The notes under the pieces are model-generated. The model was not told where the DNA came from, ran no database searches, and was given only the letters and a program-made list of their open reading frames with translations. Made by a program: the position numbers and the translations under genes. Below, one piece after another: positions 8,586-18,300 of a stretch of DNA of 64,000 bases; the first letter of the stretch is position 1; every line of letters begins with the position of its first letter. The stretch comes from an uncultured Bacteroidota bacterium (GTDB lineage: Bacteria > Bacteroidota > Bacteroidia > B-17B0 > Aurantibacillaceae). Location: the NCBI GenBank assembly GCA_903893815.1, contig CAITNS010000041.1, positions 1 through 64,000 of the forward strand, written 5' to 3'.

Positions 8586-8942
8586 ATGAAAATGAAAACA
8601 TATTTGTCTATTATCAGTTTACTATTTTTTGTTGTTTCGTTAAAAGCACAAACCACAAACTCTACACAACAAAATTCTACTGTCAATATTGAATCACATA
8701 AAACAAAATACGTCAACATTTATACAAATCCTTCTGCCGAAGTTTTAGTAATAAAAGTAAATGAACCAAAAACAGGAATGGAAATTCTATTATACAATGC
8801 CTTGGGTCAAGAAGTGGATAGAGTAGCGGTTGTAGAAAAAGAAACACAATATTTAAGAAGAAATCTTTCGAAAGGAATCTACACATTCAGTGTTTTAAAT
8901 AACAAAGAGGTTGTTGAAACTGGAAAACTTGTTTTTGAATAA
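8586..8942 (+). CDS. Very short secreted protein consisting mostly of a T9SS type A sorting domain
   Basis: The longer open frame begins at 8484, but the first 34 codons are unlike a signal sequence. The ATG at 8586 gives KMKTYLSIISLLFFVVSLKA, a clear Sec signal peptide, so I start there (118 residues). After the cleavage site only about 20 polar residues remain. The chain then becomes a C-terminal T9SS type A sorting domain: NIYTNPSAEVLVI, ILLYNALGQEV and LSKGIYTFSVLNNKEVVETGKLVF. Type A domains are cleaved and the cargo is attached to the cell surface. Here almost no cargo is left, so it may be a remnant or a small effector/decoy of the secretion system. Confidence 0.75.
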   Translation: MKMKTYLSIISLLFFVVSLKAQTTNSTQQNSTVNIESHKTKYVNIYTNPSAEVLVIKVNEPKTGMEILLYNALGQEVDRVAVVEKETQYLRRNLSKGIYTFSVLNNKEVVETGKLVFE

Positions 8943-9128
8943 AATTATTTAACCGCAAAGATCACATAGAGATTGAAAAGAAAAGGAGAGATAGTTTTCT
9001 TTTCTTTATATAAAACCCTTTCCTCTTGCTCTTTATTTCTCCTTTGCATTCTCTGCGCAAACCCTTTACCTCTTTGCGGTTAAGTCTCATTCTTTGTCAA
9101 AAAAATCTTGTCTCTTTGTGGTTAAATC
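8943..9128. repeat. Inverted intergenic repeat (AACCGCAAAG / CTTTGCGGTT)
   Basis: The spacer upstream of leuS opens with TTAACCGCAAAGATCACATAG and later has CTCTTTGCGGTTAAG and CTCTTTGTGGTTAAA, forming a long imperfect inverted repeat. A relative with AACCACATAG / CTATGTGGTT arms fills 50593-50743. Confidence 0.6.
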
Positions 9129-9129
9129 T

Positions 9130-9137
9130 TATCTTTA
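9130..9137 (+). promoter_or_regulatory. Candidate leuS promoter (TATCTTTA)
   Basis: TATCTTTA is one base from the TAnnTTTG consensus, with a TTG at 9108-9110 (19-base spacer), 21 bases upstream of the leuS ATG. It lies directly after the inverted repeat. Confidence 0.4.
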
Positions 9138-9158
9138 CACCTCGCAAAATCAAGCATT

Positions 9159-11975
9159 ATGGAATACAATTTTAAAGAGATAGAAAGTAATTGGCAAGCC
9201 TATTGGGCAAAACACAAAACCTTTGCTGCTAAAGATGGTGGAGATAAACCAAAGTACTACGTATTAGATATGTTCCCCTACCCATCAGGTGCTGGTTTAC
9301 ATGTAGGGCATCCTTTGGGATATATTGCCTCTGATATCGTATCTCGTTATAAACGCCATAAAGGCTTTAATGTATTGCACCCAATGGGTTACGATAGTTT
9401 TGGTTTACCTGCTGAGCAATATGCGATTCAAACAGGGCAGCATCCAAAAGTGACCACTGAAAATAATATTGCCGTTTACAGAAGACAATTAGATAAAATT
9501 GGTTTTTCGTTTGATTGGGACAGAGAAGTAAGAACATCCAATCCTGAATACTACAAATGGACGCAATGGATTTTTATACAAATATTTAATTCATGGTATA
9601 ATAAAGACAGTAATAAGGCAGAAAACATTTCTACTTTAATTGCTGAATTTGAAGCAAACGGAAATGCTAAAGTAAATGCGGTTTGCGAAGAAACAATAAA
9701 ATCATTTACAGTTGCAGAGTGGAAAGCCTTTACAGAAAAAGAACAATCTGATATTCTAATGAACTATCGTCTTGCCTACTTAGGTGAGGCTTATGTAAAT
9801 TGGTGCCCTCAATTAGGAACGGTTTTAGCAAATGATGAAATTAAAGATGGCGTAAGTGAACGTGGCGGTTATCCTGTTGAACGTAAATTAATGAAGCAGT
9901 GGAGCATGCGCATTACAGCATATGCTCAACGTTTGTTAGATGGATTAGACACATTAGATTGGACAGATAGCTTAAAAGAATCGCAACGTAATTGGATTGG
10001 GAAATCAGAAGGCACATCATTACAATTTAAAATTCATGGTTCTGATAAAACAATTGAAGTTTTCACCACACGTCCTGATACCGTATTTGGCGTTTCCTTT
10101 GTAACACTTGCACCAGAGCATGAATTAGTAGAAAGCTTAACCACAGCAGATAACAAAGCTGAGGTTGAAACTTATGTGACGCAAGCAAAAAACAGAAGTG
10201 AACGCGAACGCCAAGCTGATATTAATAAAATTACTGGAGTATTTACAGGTTCTTATGTAGAACATCCTTTTACAGGAAAACAAGTTCCTATTTGGATTGG
10301 TGATTATGTATTAGCGGGTTATGGAACCGGTGCAGTTATGGCAGTGCCGGCGCATGATAGCAGAGATTATAGTTTTGCCAAACATTTTGGTTTACCAATT
10401 TTAGAAGTAGTTGCTGCAACATCGAATGTCACCCTGAGCGGAGTCGAAGGGTCGTACGATGCTAAAGAAGGAAAATTAATAAACTCTGACTTCCTAAATG
10501 GATTAGAAGTTAAAGAAGCCATAAAAAAAGCCATTGCAGAAATAGAAGCAAAAGGATTAGGAAAAAGAAAAGTAAATTTTCGTTTACGTGATGCCGTGTT
10601 TGGCCGTCAACGTTATTGGGGCGAACCAATTCCTGTGTATTACAAAAATGATATTCCTTATGCATTGAATGAAAACGAATTACCATTAGTATTACCTGAA
10701 GTAGATAAATATTTACCAACGGAAGATGGTGAACCACCATTGGCGCGCGCAGCTTCATCTTGGAAACATGAAGGTAAATACGATTATGAACATAGCACCA
10801 TGCCAGGTTGGGCTGGAAGTTCTTGGTATTTTTTAAGATACATGGACTCAACTAACGCTTCGGTATTTGCTGATAAAAGATTAGCAGACTATTGGCAACA
10901 AGTAGATTTGTATATTGGTGGCAGTGAACATGCAACCGGCCATTTATTGTATGTGCGTTTCTGGACTAAATTCTTAAAAGATCTTGGTTATATTGCTATT
11001 AATGAGCCTGCGAAGAAGTTAATTAATCAAGGGATGATACAAGGAAGAAGTAATTTTGTTTATAGAGTTAACGGCGAAAACAAGTTGGTTTCTTCTGGTT
11101 TAAAAAATAATTATGAAGTCTCTGCTCTACATGTAGACGTAAGCATCGTTAATAATGACATATTAGATGTTGAGGCATTTAAAAAATGGAGAGATGATTT
11201 CAAAAACGCAGATTTTATTTTGGAAGATGGGAAATATATTTGCGGAGCTGAAGTAGAAAAAATGTCTAAATCAAAATACAATGTAGTAACACCCGATGAC
11301 ATTTCAGAAAAATTTGGTTCAGACACTTTGCGTTTGTATGAAATGTTTTTAGGTCCTTTGGAGCAAAGTAAACCTTGGAATACGAATGGTATTACAGGAG
11401 TTCATGGTTTCTTAAAAAAATTATGGAAATTAGCGCAACAAATTATTGAGGCGGAGAAACTACGTCTATCAACTCCTTCTCCCGCGGAGAAGGCGGGGGA
11501 TGAGGCTCCAACCAAAGGCGAATTAAAAACCTTACATAAAACCATTAAAAAAATTACGGAAGATATTGATCGTTTTTCTTTTAATACCTCTATCAGTAAT
11601 TTTATGATTTGCGTGAATGAATTAACCGATGCAAAATGTAATAAGAGAGCAATCCTTGAACCTTTATTAATTTGTTTATCACCTTACGCTCCTCATATTA
11701 CTGAGGAATTATGGAAACAATTAGGTCATACCGAAAGTATTTCAACAGCGCCCTTTCCTGATTTTAACGAAGCATTTTTAGTAGACGATACTATAAACTA
11801 CCCTGTTTCTTTTAATGGTAAAGTTAAATTTACATTAGAGTTAGCTGCTACTTTAACAGCCCCAGAAGTGGAGGCGATTGTAAGGGCCAACGAACAAACC
11901 GCTAAATACTTAGATGGTAAAGAACCTAAAAAAGTAATCGTGGTTCACAAAAAAATTGTGAACATGGTAGTTTAA
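9159..11975 (+). CDS. leuS: Leucyl-tRNA synthetase with two in-frame repeat insertions
   Basis: 938 residues, class Ia synthetase that charges tRNA-Leu. The HIGH motif is HVGH in [15 protein letters not shown] near residue 50. The CP1 editing domain contains [10 protein letters not shown] and [16 protein letters not shown]. The KMSKS motif is in [11 protein letters not shown], and the anticodon-binding helices follow. Two segments do not belong to the family. Around residues 423-432 ([12 protein letters not shown]) the DNA is a TGTCACCCTGAG...GAGTCGAAGG repeat, in the loop after the editing domain. Around residues 771-783 ([15 protein letters not shown]) it is a palindromic CCTTCTCC...GGAGAAGG repeat, in a loop before the anticodon helices. 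Both are open in this frame and lie in variable loops, so the enzyme is probably functional. It is flanked by a terminator at 12001. Confidence 0.97.
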   Translation: MEYNFKEIESNWQAYWAKHKTFAAKDGGDKPKYYVLDMFPYPSGAGLHVGHPLGYIASDIVSRYKRHKGFNVLHPMGYDSFGLPAEQYAIQTGQHPKVTTENNIAVYRRQLDKIGFSFDWDREVRTSNPEYYKWTQWIFIQIFNSWYNKDSNKAENISTLIAEFEANGNAKVNAVCEETIKSFTVAEWKAFTEKEQSDILMNYRLAYLGEAYVNWCPQLGTVLANDEIKDGVSERGGYPVERKLMKQWSMRITAYAQRLLDGLDTLDWTDSLKESQRNWIGKSEGTSLQFKIHGSDKTIEVFTTRPDTVFGVSFVTLAPEHELVESLTTADNKAEVETYVTQAKNRSERERQADINKITGVFTGSYVEHPFTGKQVPIWIGDYVLAGYGTGAVMAVPAHDSRDYSFAKHFGLPILEVVAATSNVTLSGVEGSYDAKEGKLINSDFLNGLEVKEAIKKAIAEIEAKGLGKRKVNFRLRDAVFGRQRYWGEPIPVYYKNDIPYALNENELPLVLPEVDKYLPTEDGEPPLARAASSWKHEGKYDYEHSTMPGWAGSSWYFLRYMDSTNASVFADKRLADYWQQVDLYIGGSEHATGHLLYVRFWTKFLKDLGYIAINEPAKKLINQGMIQGRSNFVYRVNGENKLVSSGLKNNYEVSALHVDVSIVNNDILDVEAFKKWRDDFKNADFILEDGKYICGAEVEKMSKSKYNVVTPDDISEKFGSDTLRLYEMFLGPLEQSKPWNTNGITGVHGFLKKLWKLAQQIIEAEKLRLSTPSPAEKAGDEAPTKGELKTLHKTIKKITEDIDRFSFNTSISNFMICVNELTDAKCNKRAILEPLLICLSPYAPHITEELWKQLGHTESISTAPFPDFNEAFLVDDTINYPVSFNGKVKFTLELAATLTAPEVEAIVRANEQTAKYLDGKEPKKVIVVHKKIVNMVV
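10427..10454 (+). repeat. Repeat unit TGTCACCCTGAG-type inside leuS
   Basis: TGTCACCCTGAGCGGAGTCG continued by AAGGGTCG. It is translated as VTLSGVEGS within leuS. A diverged copy lies in the hutU-ACMSD spacer (25941-25962, TGTCAAACTGAG then TGAGTCGAAG). The unit has short inverted arms (CCCT...AGGG, with outer ATCG...CGAT). Confidence 0.75.
11473..11505 (+). repeat. Palindromic repeat CCTTCTCC-CGC-GGAGAAGG inside leuS
   Basis: A perfect 8-bp stem (11475-11482 with 11486-11493) and a 3-base loop, followed by CGGGGGATGAGG. It is translated as [12 protein letters not shown]. Its GC content is far above the surrounding AT-rich gene. Confidence 0.75.
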
Positions 11976-12000
11976 ACGTTTTAGAAAAACATTCAAAATA

Positions 12001-12038
12001 AAAGTCCTGAAATTAAAAATTCCAGGACTTTTCTTTTT
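12001..12038 (+). terminator. Intrinsic terminator of leuS
   Basis: The arms AAAGTCCTGAAATT and AATTCCAGGACTTT pair with one mismatch around a 3-base loop, followed by TCTTTTT. It lies 25 bases after the leuS stop. Confidence 0.85.
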
Positions 12039-12123
12039 AGAAAAAAGCAGTATATTAAAACTTTAAACGTACTATGCAAAAAATGATTTTGGGAACTTAA
12101 TCAACCTTGGGGTAAAATCAGAA

Positions 12124-12469
12124 ATGGAATTTCACCAAAAACGAGAGGCAAGAATCGTTAATTTGTTTGCTTTGATAACACTGATTGGGCTGGTCTTTGG
12201 CGTTACTTCTGTAATTTTTATTAGTGGCGATTATTTGATTTCAACTGTGTTATCCACAAGGTTCACTTCTTTATCCATTTTATTTTAAATCAACAGTACA
12301 TTGATTCAAGGTTTTAGCAAAAGTGGGTTTATGGGCTTTGTTTGCAAAGTATATTAAACTAATTTTTATTGCAGTAGCCGCTGCTTTTGGTGGAATTTGG
12401 AAATGGGTGAAAAATCGTAAAGATAAAAATCAGGATATGGATAACAACATGCCGATTACTAAAACATAA
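12124..12469 (+). pseudogene. Decayed membrane-protein remnants
   Basis: The spacer 12039-12541 has no intact gene but shows two short plus-strand frames. 12124-12288 (54 codons) starts MEFHQKREARIVNLFALIT and holds one strong membrane helix (LIGLVFGVTSVIFI). 12311-12469 (52 codons, no start of its own) reads AKVGLWALFAKYIKLIF and then AVAAAFGGIWKWVKNRK, which resembles the C-terminal membrane helix and basic tail of bacterial inner-membrane proteins, possibly DUF2167. They lie in different frames with a stop between, so I treat them as pieces of degraded genes. The family assignment is weak. Confidence 0.35.
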
Positions 12470-12541
12470 AAAATAAACTTTAGCAACTAAAAATAAAAGC
12501 AGAAAAACATTAGGCCTTTCTACTTTTATCATTTAAAGAAA

Positions 12542-13675
12542 TTACTCTTCTGCCCTATTTTTTAATTGCATTAATAAAGCATATGCGCCTTTTGTTACAA
12601 TAGACGCATTCAACATATCTTTGCCATCTAATGTGCTGATTTCCGAAAAACCATTTTCAGTAACGCCTTTCATTACTTCAACTATTTCAAATTGTTGATT
12701 TCCCTTTTCTATAAAAACATAATCTTTCCCCTCGTGGCTAACGATAGCGTCTTCATTAATGGACAAGGCGTTTTGTAACTTAATCTCCACCTCTGCATTC
12801 ATATACATGCCAGGTAATAAAGTTTTATCGTAATCTTCAAAATGACAATGAACATCGGCACTTCTATCTGCTGATAAATCCTGACTAATTAAAATAATCT
12901 CACAAGGATGTTTTTTGTTGAGTTGATTATTATTAAAAGCTAGTAATTTTTGTCCGATAGATAATTTATCTAAATCTTTCTCAAACACTGCTAAATTCAA
13001 ATGTATATCTTCTGGATTAATCAATTCAAATAATACATCAGATGGGTTAACATACTTTCCAATGTTCACATTTACTTTTGATACAAAGCCGTCAATAGAA
13101 GAATAGACATTAATACTTCTTGATAAATTAGACTCATTTAAATTATCTGGATTAATATTAATCAATCTTAATTTTTCAGCTAAAGCACTTAACGAAATTC
13201 GTTGAGTTTTATAATCCATTTCGGTTTGCTGAAATACTTTATCGCTGCTAGCTTTACTTTGGTTTAATTCTTTTTGGCGATTGTATTCGTTTTCGGCATA
13301 ACTTAATTTTGATTTCACTGTCAAATATTCCTGCTGCAATTGAATGTATTGTTGATCTTCCATCGTTGCCAACACTTCTCCTTTTTTAACATGCATGCCT
13401 GGCAATAATTTAGTGAATTTTAAAAAGCCTCCAAAAGGTGTACTTACCGAAACCATATTTTGTGGCGGCACATCAATTTTTCCGTTCAATTTTAAAACCG
13501 TAGAGATTTCTCTCTTCTCTAGTTTTCCTGTGACAATGTTAGCACTTTTATATTGTGCTTCGTTTAAGGTTACCGTAGTTTCTATAGAAGCTACAGTTTC
13601 CGTTGCTTCGCTTTTAGTGCCTCCACAAGAAGCTACTACAAGTGAAATAATCAATATGACAAATATATTTTTCAT
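12542..13675 (-). CDS. czcB: RND efflux periplasmic adaptor lipoprotein (HlyD/CzcB family)
   Basis: 377 residues. The N-terminal sequence MKNIFVILIISLVVASCGG carries a lipobox (ASC), so it is a membrane-anchored lipoprotein. The order is typical: a biotinyl/lipoyl-like half (GKIDVPPQNMVSVSTPFGG, LLPGMHVKKGEVLATMED), a coiled-coil hairpin of about 70 residues (YLTVKSKLSYAENEYNRQK...TEMDYKTQRISLSAL), the second lipoyl half (SSIDGFVSKVNVNIGKYV), a beta-barrel domain and a membrane-proximal domain (LPGMYMNAEVEI). It links the CzcA pump to the TolC-like channel. Last gene of the operon, 10 bases after czcC. Confidence 0.9.
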   Translation of the reverse strand: MKNIFVILIISLVVASCGGTKSEATETVASIETTVTLNEAQYKSANIVTGKLEKREISTVLKLNGKIDVPPQNMVSVSTPFGGFLKFTKLLPGMHVKKGEVLATMEDQQYIQLQQEYLTVKSKLSYAENEYNRQKELNQSKASSDKVFQQTEMDYKTQRISLSALAEKLRLININPDNLNESNLSRSINVYSSIDGFVSKVNVNIGKYVNPSDVLFELINPEDIHLNLAVFEKDLDKLSIGQKLLAFNNNQLNKKHPCEIILISQDLSADRSADVHCHFEDYDKTLLPGMYMNAEVEIKLQNALSINEDAIVSHEGKDYVFIEKGNQQFEIVEVMKGVTENGFSEISTLDGKDMLNASIVTKGAYALLMQLKNRAEE

Positions 13676-13685
13676 TTTAGTAAGG

Positions 13686-14942
13686 TTATTTAGTGATTAA
13701 GTAATTAATTTGAATAATAGTTTCATTGTAGCTTTTAACAGCATCCATGTAATTAGACTGAAGATTGATGGCTTGATTAGTCAGCATCACCCAATCGAGG
13801 TAATCAATTTCGCCATTGCTAAATTGCTTATTAGCTGTTTCAAAAATCAATTGTGCATTTTTTAATCCGGTGTTTTCAAAATAAGTAAGCGCTATTGTAT
13901 TTGCTTGATGTTGCATTAGTAAGCTTTGATATTGATTTTGCAAAGCATTTTTTTCAAGCTGATACAAGTTCTCTGAAATAGATTGATTAATTTTTGCTGC
14001 ATTCATTTTTGCTTTTTGAGCTCCAAAAAATAAAGGAATTCCTAAGCCTAATTGCACCGATTGAAATCTAGTAGATGACGTGTAGGTTTCATTATCTGAG
14101 CCCGAACCTTGCATCGTCATATTATAATAACCAATATTAAAGTCTGGCAACAACTTAGACCTCTCTAATTTTCTTGAAATCATAGAAATCTTTTTTTGTT
14201 GCTCCATTATCTTCAATAACGGATGCTGATTAATAACCGTGTAGTCGGCGTTAACATCTAAGTTTAATTTTAAATCCGTTTCTGTTGGCACAAAATCAGT
14301 TAGGGTATTTAATAATAACTTAAATTGTAATTTAGCAATATCAATATCTTGCTGCAATTGTTTTAATTGAATAGCAATGGTTCCCCGCTGCGATTCGGCA
14401 GTTGCCTTTTCCAACACATTGCTCTCTCCTTTATTAAAACGCATCGTTGCTTTCTCTAAAAAATTAGCATACATGCTATCATTTTTTAACAGTAATTTTT
14501 CTTTTTGTTTTAGATATAAAAACAAATAAAACGATTGTCTCACCATTTTTTTAGTGTCTGCTTCCTTTATGGTCACATTCAATAATGAAGAATTCCACTC
14601 TTCATTTAACAGTTGCTTTTGATTAATATAAACAGTTGGGAAGTTAAACGACTGTGATGCACCAAAACGATTGTCGTTATAATAACTATTAATTTGTCCG
14701 TATTCGCCAACTATATTTGCTTGCGGTATAGAAGCAGAAGTCTTTATTATTTTTTTCTGATACTCCGCTTTTAGTTTTTCGTTTTTCACACTCAAATTAT
14801 TTTTAAGAGCTGTATCAATAGCAGCTTGCAAATTAATGGGGCTTTGTGCTTTTAAAAAAGGGGAATAGACAATAAGCAATAAGCAATAAAGCAAATTACT
14901 TATTAGCAGGTTCCCTTTTTTCTTATTTTTATTTTGTTTCAT
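13686..14942 (-). CDS. czcC: TolC-family outer membrane efflux channel (CzcC-like)
   Basis: 418 residues with a signal peptide (LLYCLLLIVYSPFLKAQ) after a Lys/Asn-rich start. It has two repeats of the outer membrane efflux fold, with LQAAIDTALKNNLSVKNEKL at the start of the first and LNLDVNADYTVINQHPLLKI near the second. Long helices would form the periplasmic tunnel. It sits between the S23-like gene (2 bases upstream) and the adaptor (10 bases downstream), completing the tripartite pump. Confidence 0.9.
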   Translation of the reverse strand: MKQNKNKKKGNLLISNLLYCLLLIVYSPFLKAQSPINLQAAIDTALKNNLSVKNEKLKAEYQKKIIKTSASIPQANIVGEYGQINSYYNDNRFGASQSFNFPTVYINQKQLLNEEWNSSLLNVTIKEADTKKMVRQSFYLFLYLKQKEKLLLKNDSMYANFLEKATMRFNKGESNVLEKATAESQRGTIAIQLKQLQQDIDIAKLQFKLLLNTLTDFVPTETDLKLNLDVNADYTVINQHPLLKIMEQQKKISMISRKLERSKLLPDFNIGYYNMTMQGSGSDNETYTSSTRFQSVQLGLGIPLFFGAQKAKMNAAKINQSISENLYQLEKNALQNQYQSLLMQHQANTIALTYFENTGLKNAQLIFETANKQFSNGEIDYLDWVMLTNQAINLQSNYMDAVKSYNETIIQINYLITK

Positions 14943-14944
14943 TT

Positions 14945-15310
14945 TTAATACTTTTCTGGATTTTTAATTGCATGGGCAATAAGTCTCCCCACCTCTTCAT
15001 TTCTTTCAATTAATGTTTTGTGGGAATTATCATCTATATATTTACAGGCTAAAGCAAAATCTATCCATACTCGTGTTTCTGAATTTTCAGCATCACAATC
15101 TGAAAATTTTGAAACAAAATGAGCGGGATACTGACGCTTTCTATATACTTCTGCTAAATTTGCACATACGCTTCTTGAAGATCTTCTAACTTGATCAATA
15201 AGTGAATATTTTTCCTCTTTTGGAAATGATTTAGTTACTTCAAATATTTCCATAGCTTGAATAAATGCTTTTTTATATAATGTCGTTTCTTTAAAGTTTT
15301 TAGTGCTCAT
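14945..15310 (-). CDS. Four-helix-bundle protein (23S rRNA intervening-sequence / S23 family)
   Basis: 121 residues. Family landmarks are visible: the opening F-x-TLYKKAFIQAMEIFEVTKSFPKEEKYSL, then DQVRRSSRSVCANLAEVY in the second helix, and SDCDAENSETRVWIDFA in the third. These proteins are small pentameric helical bundles, first seen encoded in intervening sequences of 23S rRNA and also as free-standing genes; their role is unknown. It sits between czcA (19 bases upstream) and czcC (2 bases downstream), inside a metal-efflux operon, and so is cotranscribed with the pump. Whether it is a passenger or a functional member cannot be decided from sequence. Confidence 0.9.
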   Translation of the reverse strand: MSTKNFKETTLYKKAFIQAMEIFEVTKSFPKEEKYSLIDQVRRSSRSVCANLAEVYRKRQYPAHFVSKFSDCDAENSETRVWIDFALACKYIDDNSHKTLIERNEEVGRLIAHAIKNPEKY

Positions 15311-15329
15311 TTGTCTAATTATTTAAAAG

Positions 15330-18300
15330 TTATTTTTGCTTATTTTCAATCGCATATTGCCTATTCTTAATCCCTCTTTCAAATAAAATATAAAGTATTG
15401 GCAAAACAAACAAGGTCAAAAAGGTTGCAATCATTAATCCACCAATTACAACGGTAGCTAAAGGCCGCTGAACCTCAGCCCCTGCCCCATTACTAATAGC
15501 CATTGGTAAAAACCCTAATGAAGCTACAAAGGCTGTCATCATAACAGGGCGTAAACGAACTTTGGTTCCCATTAATACAATGCGTTGTAAATTATTCATG
15601 CCTTCTTTTTTTAATCGGTTAAACTCTGCAATAAGCACAATGCCATTTAGCACGGCTACACCAAATAAAGCAATAAAGCCAACGCCTGCACTAATACTAA
15701 ATGGCATACCTCTTAATGCTAAAAAGAAAATTCCCCCAATAGCAGATAAAGGAATGGCTGAGTAAATAAGTAAGCCTTGTTTCACAGAATTAAATGCAAA
15801 AAATAATAAAATAAAAATCATGACTAACGACACTGGAACAGCAATTAGTAATCGTTGTTTCGCTGCATTCAGGTTTTCAAAAGCACCACCATACGTCACA
15901 TAATAACCTGCCGGAAATTTAATTTGCTTCTCTACTTTTTGTTGTAGTTCGTTCACAATACTTTGTACATCTCTTCCTCTCACATTAAATCCAACAACAA
16001 TTCTTCGTTTAGCATCTTCACGTTGTATTTGATTTGGTCCGTTTTTAATACTCACTTCCGCTAATTGATATAAAGGAATTTGTGTGCCTTGAGGAGTAGG
16101 AACTAAGAGATCTTTAATGTCCTCTAAATCTTTTCGTTTATCCGTATTTAAACGAACTACCACATCAAATCGTTTTTCACCTTCAAATAATTGTCCTGTG
16201 CTTTGTCCTGCAAAAGCGGTATTCACCACTTTATTAATGTCCGCAATGTTTAAATGATATTGTGCAATAGCTGCTCGATTATACTCAATTAATATTTCGG
16301 GCATTCCAGTTACTGGTTCTACATATAAATTTTTAGCGCCTTCTACTTGATTTGCAAGAGCACCTAGCTTTTCCGCATAAGCCGCAAGTGTGTCTAAGTT
16401 CTCACCAAATATTTTACAAACCACATCTTGTTTAGCGCCTGTCATCAATTCGTTAAATCGCATTTGAACTGGAAACTGAAAACTAAAAGTAGTGCCTAAA
16501 ACAACTTCCAATTCTTTTCCCATTTTTTCGGCTAGTTCAGGAAATGTTTTTGCAGAAGTCCATTCTGATTTATCTTTTAAAATAATCATCACATCGCCTG
16601 CATCAATAGGCATTGGATCTGTTGGCACCTCACCGCTACCAATTTTAGAAACAATTTTTATGACTTCTGGGAATTTACTCTTTAAAATAGCCGATGCCTT
16701 TGTGGCACTTTCTATGCTAGTGTTTAAATTACTTCCAGGTAATACTCTCATTTCTAAAGCAAAATCACCTTCTTCTAATGCTGGTATAAATTCCCCACCT
16801 AAAAAAGTAAGTGTAACAATAGCAGAAACAAATAATACAATCACGCTCGAAATAATAAGTTTAGGATAACGCAATACTTTTGCTAGAGTATGCTGATAAC
16901 CTATTTCAACCCATATCATTAATTTATCAGAAATATTAATTTTATGTTTCGTTTTCTTACTTAAAAATAACGCGCTCATCATTGGAATGTAAGTGAGTGA
17001 TAAAACAAAAGCACCCAATAATGCAAAGGCTACTGTTTGTGCCATAGGCTTAAACATTTTTCCCTCGATACCTTGTAATGTAAATATGGGAAGGTATACG
17101 ACTAAAATTATCACTTGTCCAAACACCGCACTATTCATCATTTTGCTGGCAGATAAATTAACCTCATTATCCATCTGCTCTTGATTTAACTGCGCAATAT
17201 GTTTAAACTTTTTACCATGTGTGAGTTGATGCATGACGGCCTCCACAATAATCACGGCGCCATCTACAATCAAACCAAAATCCAAAGCACCTAGGCTCAT
17301 TAAGTTTCCACTCACGCCAAAGGTGTTCATTAAAATAATGGCAAATAACATTGCTAAAGGAATAACAGAAGCAACTAATAAACCCGCTCTGAAATTTCCT
17401 AAAAATAAGACTAATACAAAAATTACAATTAAAGCGCCTTCTAATAAATTTTGCTCCACTGTTCCAATGGCATTGTTCACCATTTTAGTTCTATCTAAAA
17501 ACGGTTCAATAACAACACCTTCTGGTAATGACTTTTGAATTTGCACAACACGTTCTTTCACATTTTTAATCACATCGCTACTGTTGGCTCCTTTCAGCAT
17601 CATCACTACCGCGCCAGATACTTCGCCTTTATCATTATAACACATGGCGCCATAACGTGTAGCGTGGCCAATTTTAACTTCTGCTACATCTCTTATAAAT
17701 AAAGGGTTTCCGTTGTCAGTCGCTTTAATTGATATGTTTTCAATATCGCTAATGCTTCCTATTAAACCTTCACTTCTAATAAACAAAACGGTTGGCCCTT
17801 TTTCAATATAGGTCCCTCCTGTGTTTTGATTATTAGTTTCTAATGCAGTAAATACATCATGAATAGTAATGTTATGCGATTGTAATTTATTTGGATCAAT
17901 GGCAATTTCAAATTGTTTTAATTTACCGCCAAAACTACTCACCTCTGCTACGCCTTTTACGCCCAATAATTGTCGTCGCACTAACCAATCTTGTATCGTA
18001 CGTAATTCGGTTTCGTTATATTTTTTTTCGTAACCCTCTTTGGCTCTAACCACATATTGGTAAATCTCTCCTAAGCCAGTAGATACCGGTCCTAATTCGG
18101 GAGTACCAATACCTTGCGGTATTTGAGATTGTACATTTTGCAGGCGTTCCGCTACTTGTTGTCTTACCCAATAAATATCAACGTCGTCGTCGAATACAAT
18201 CGTCACTAAAGACAAACCAAAGCGCGAAAAACTTCTGATTTCTTTTAGTCCCGATATATTATTGTTTGCTTGTTCAATTGGGAATGTAACTAATCGTTCA

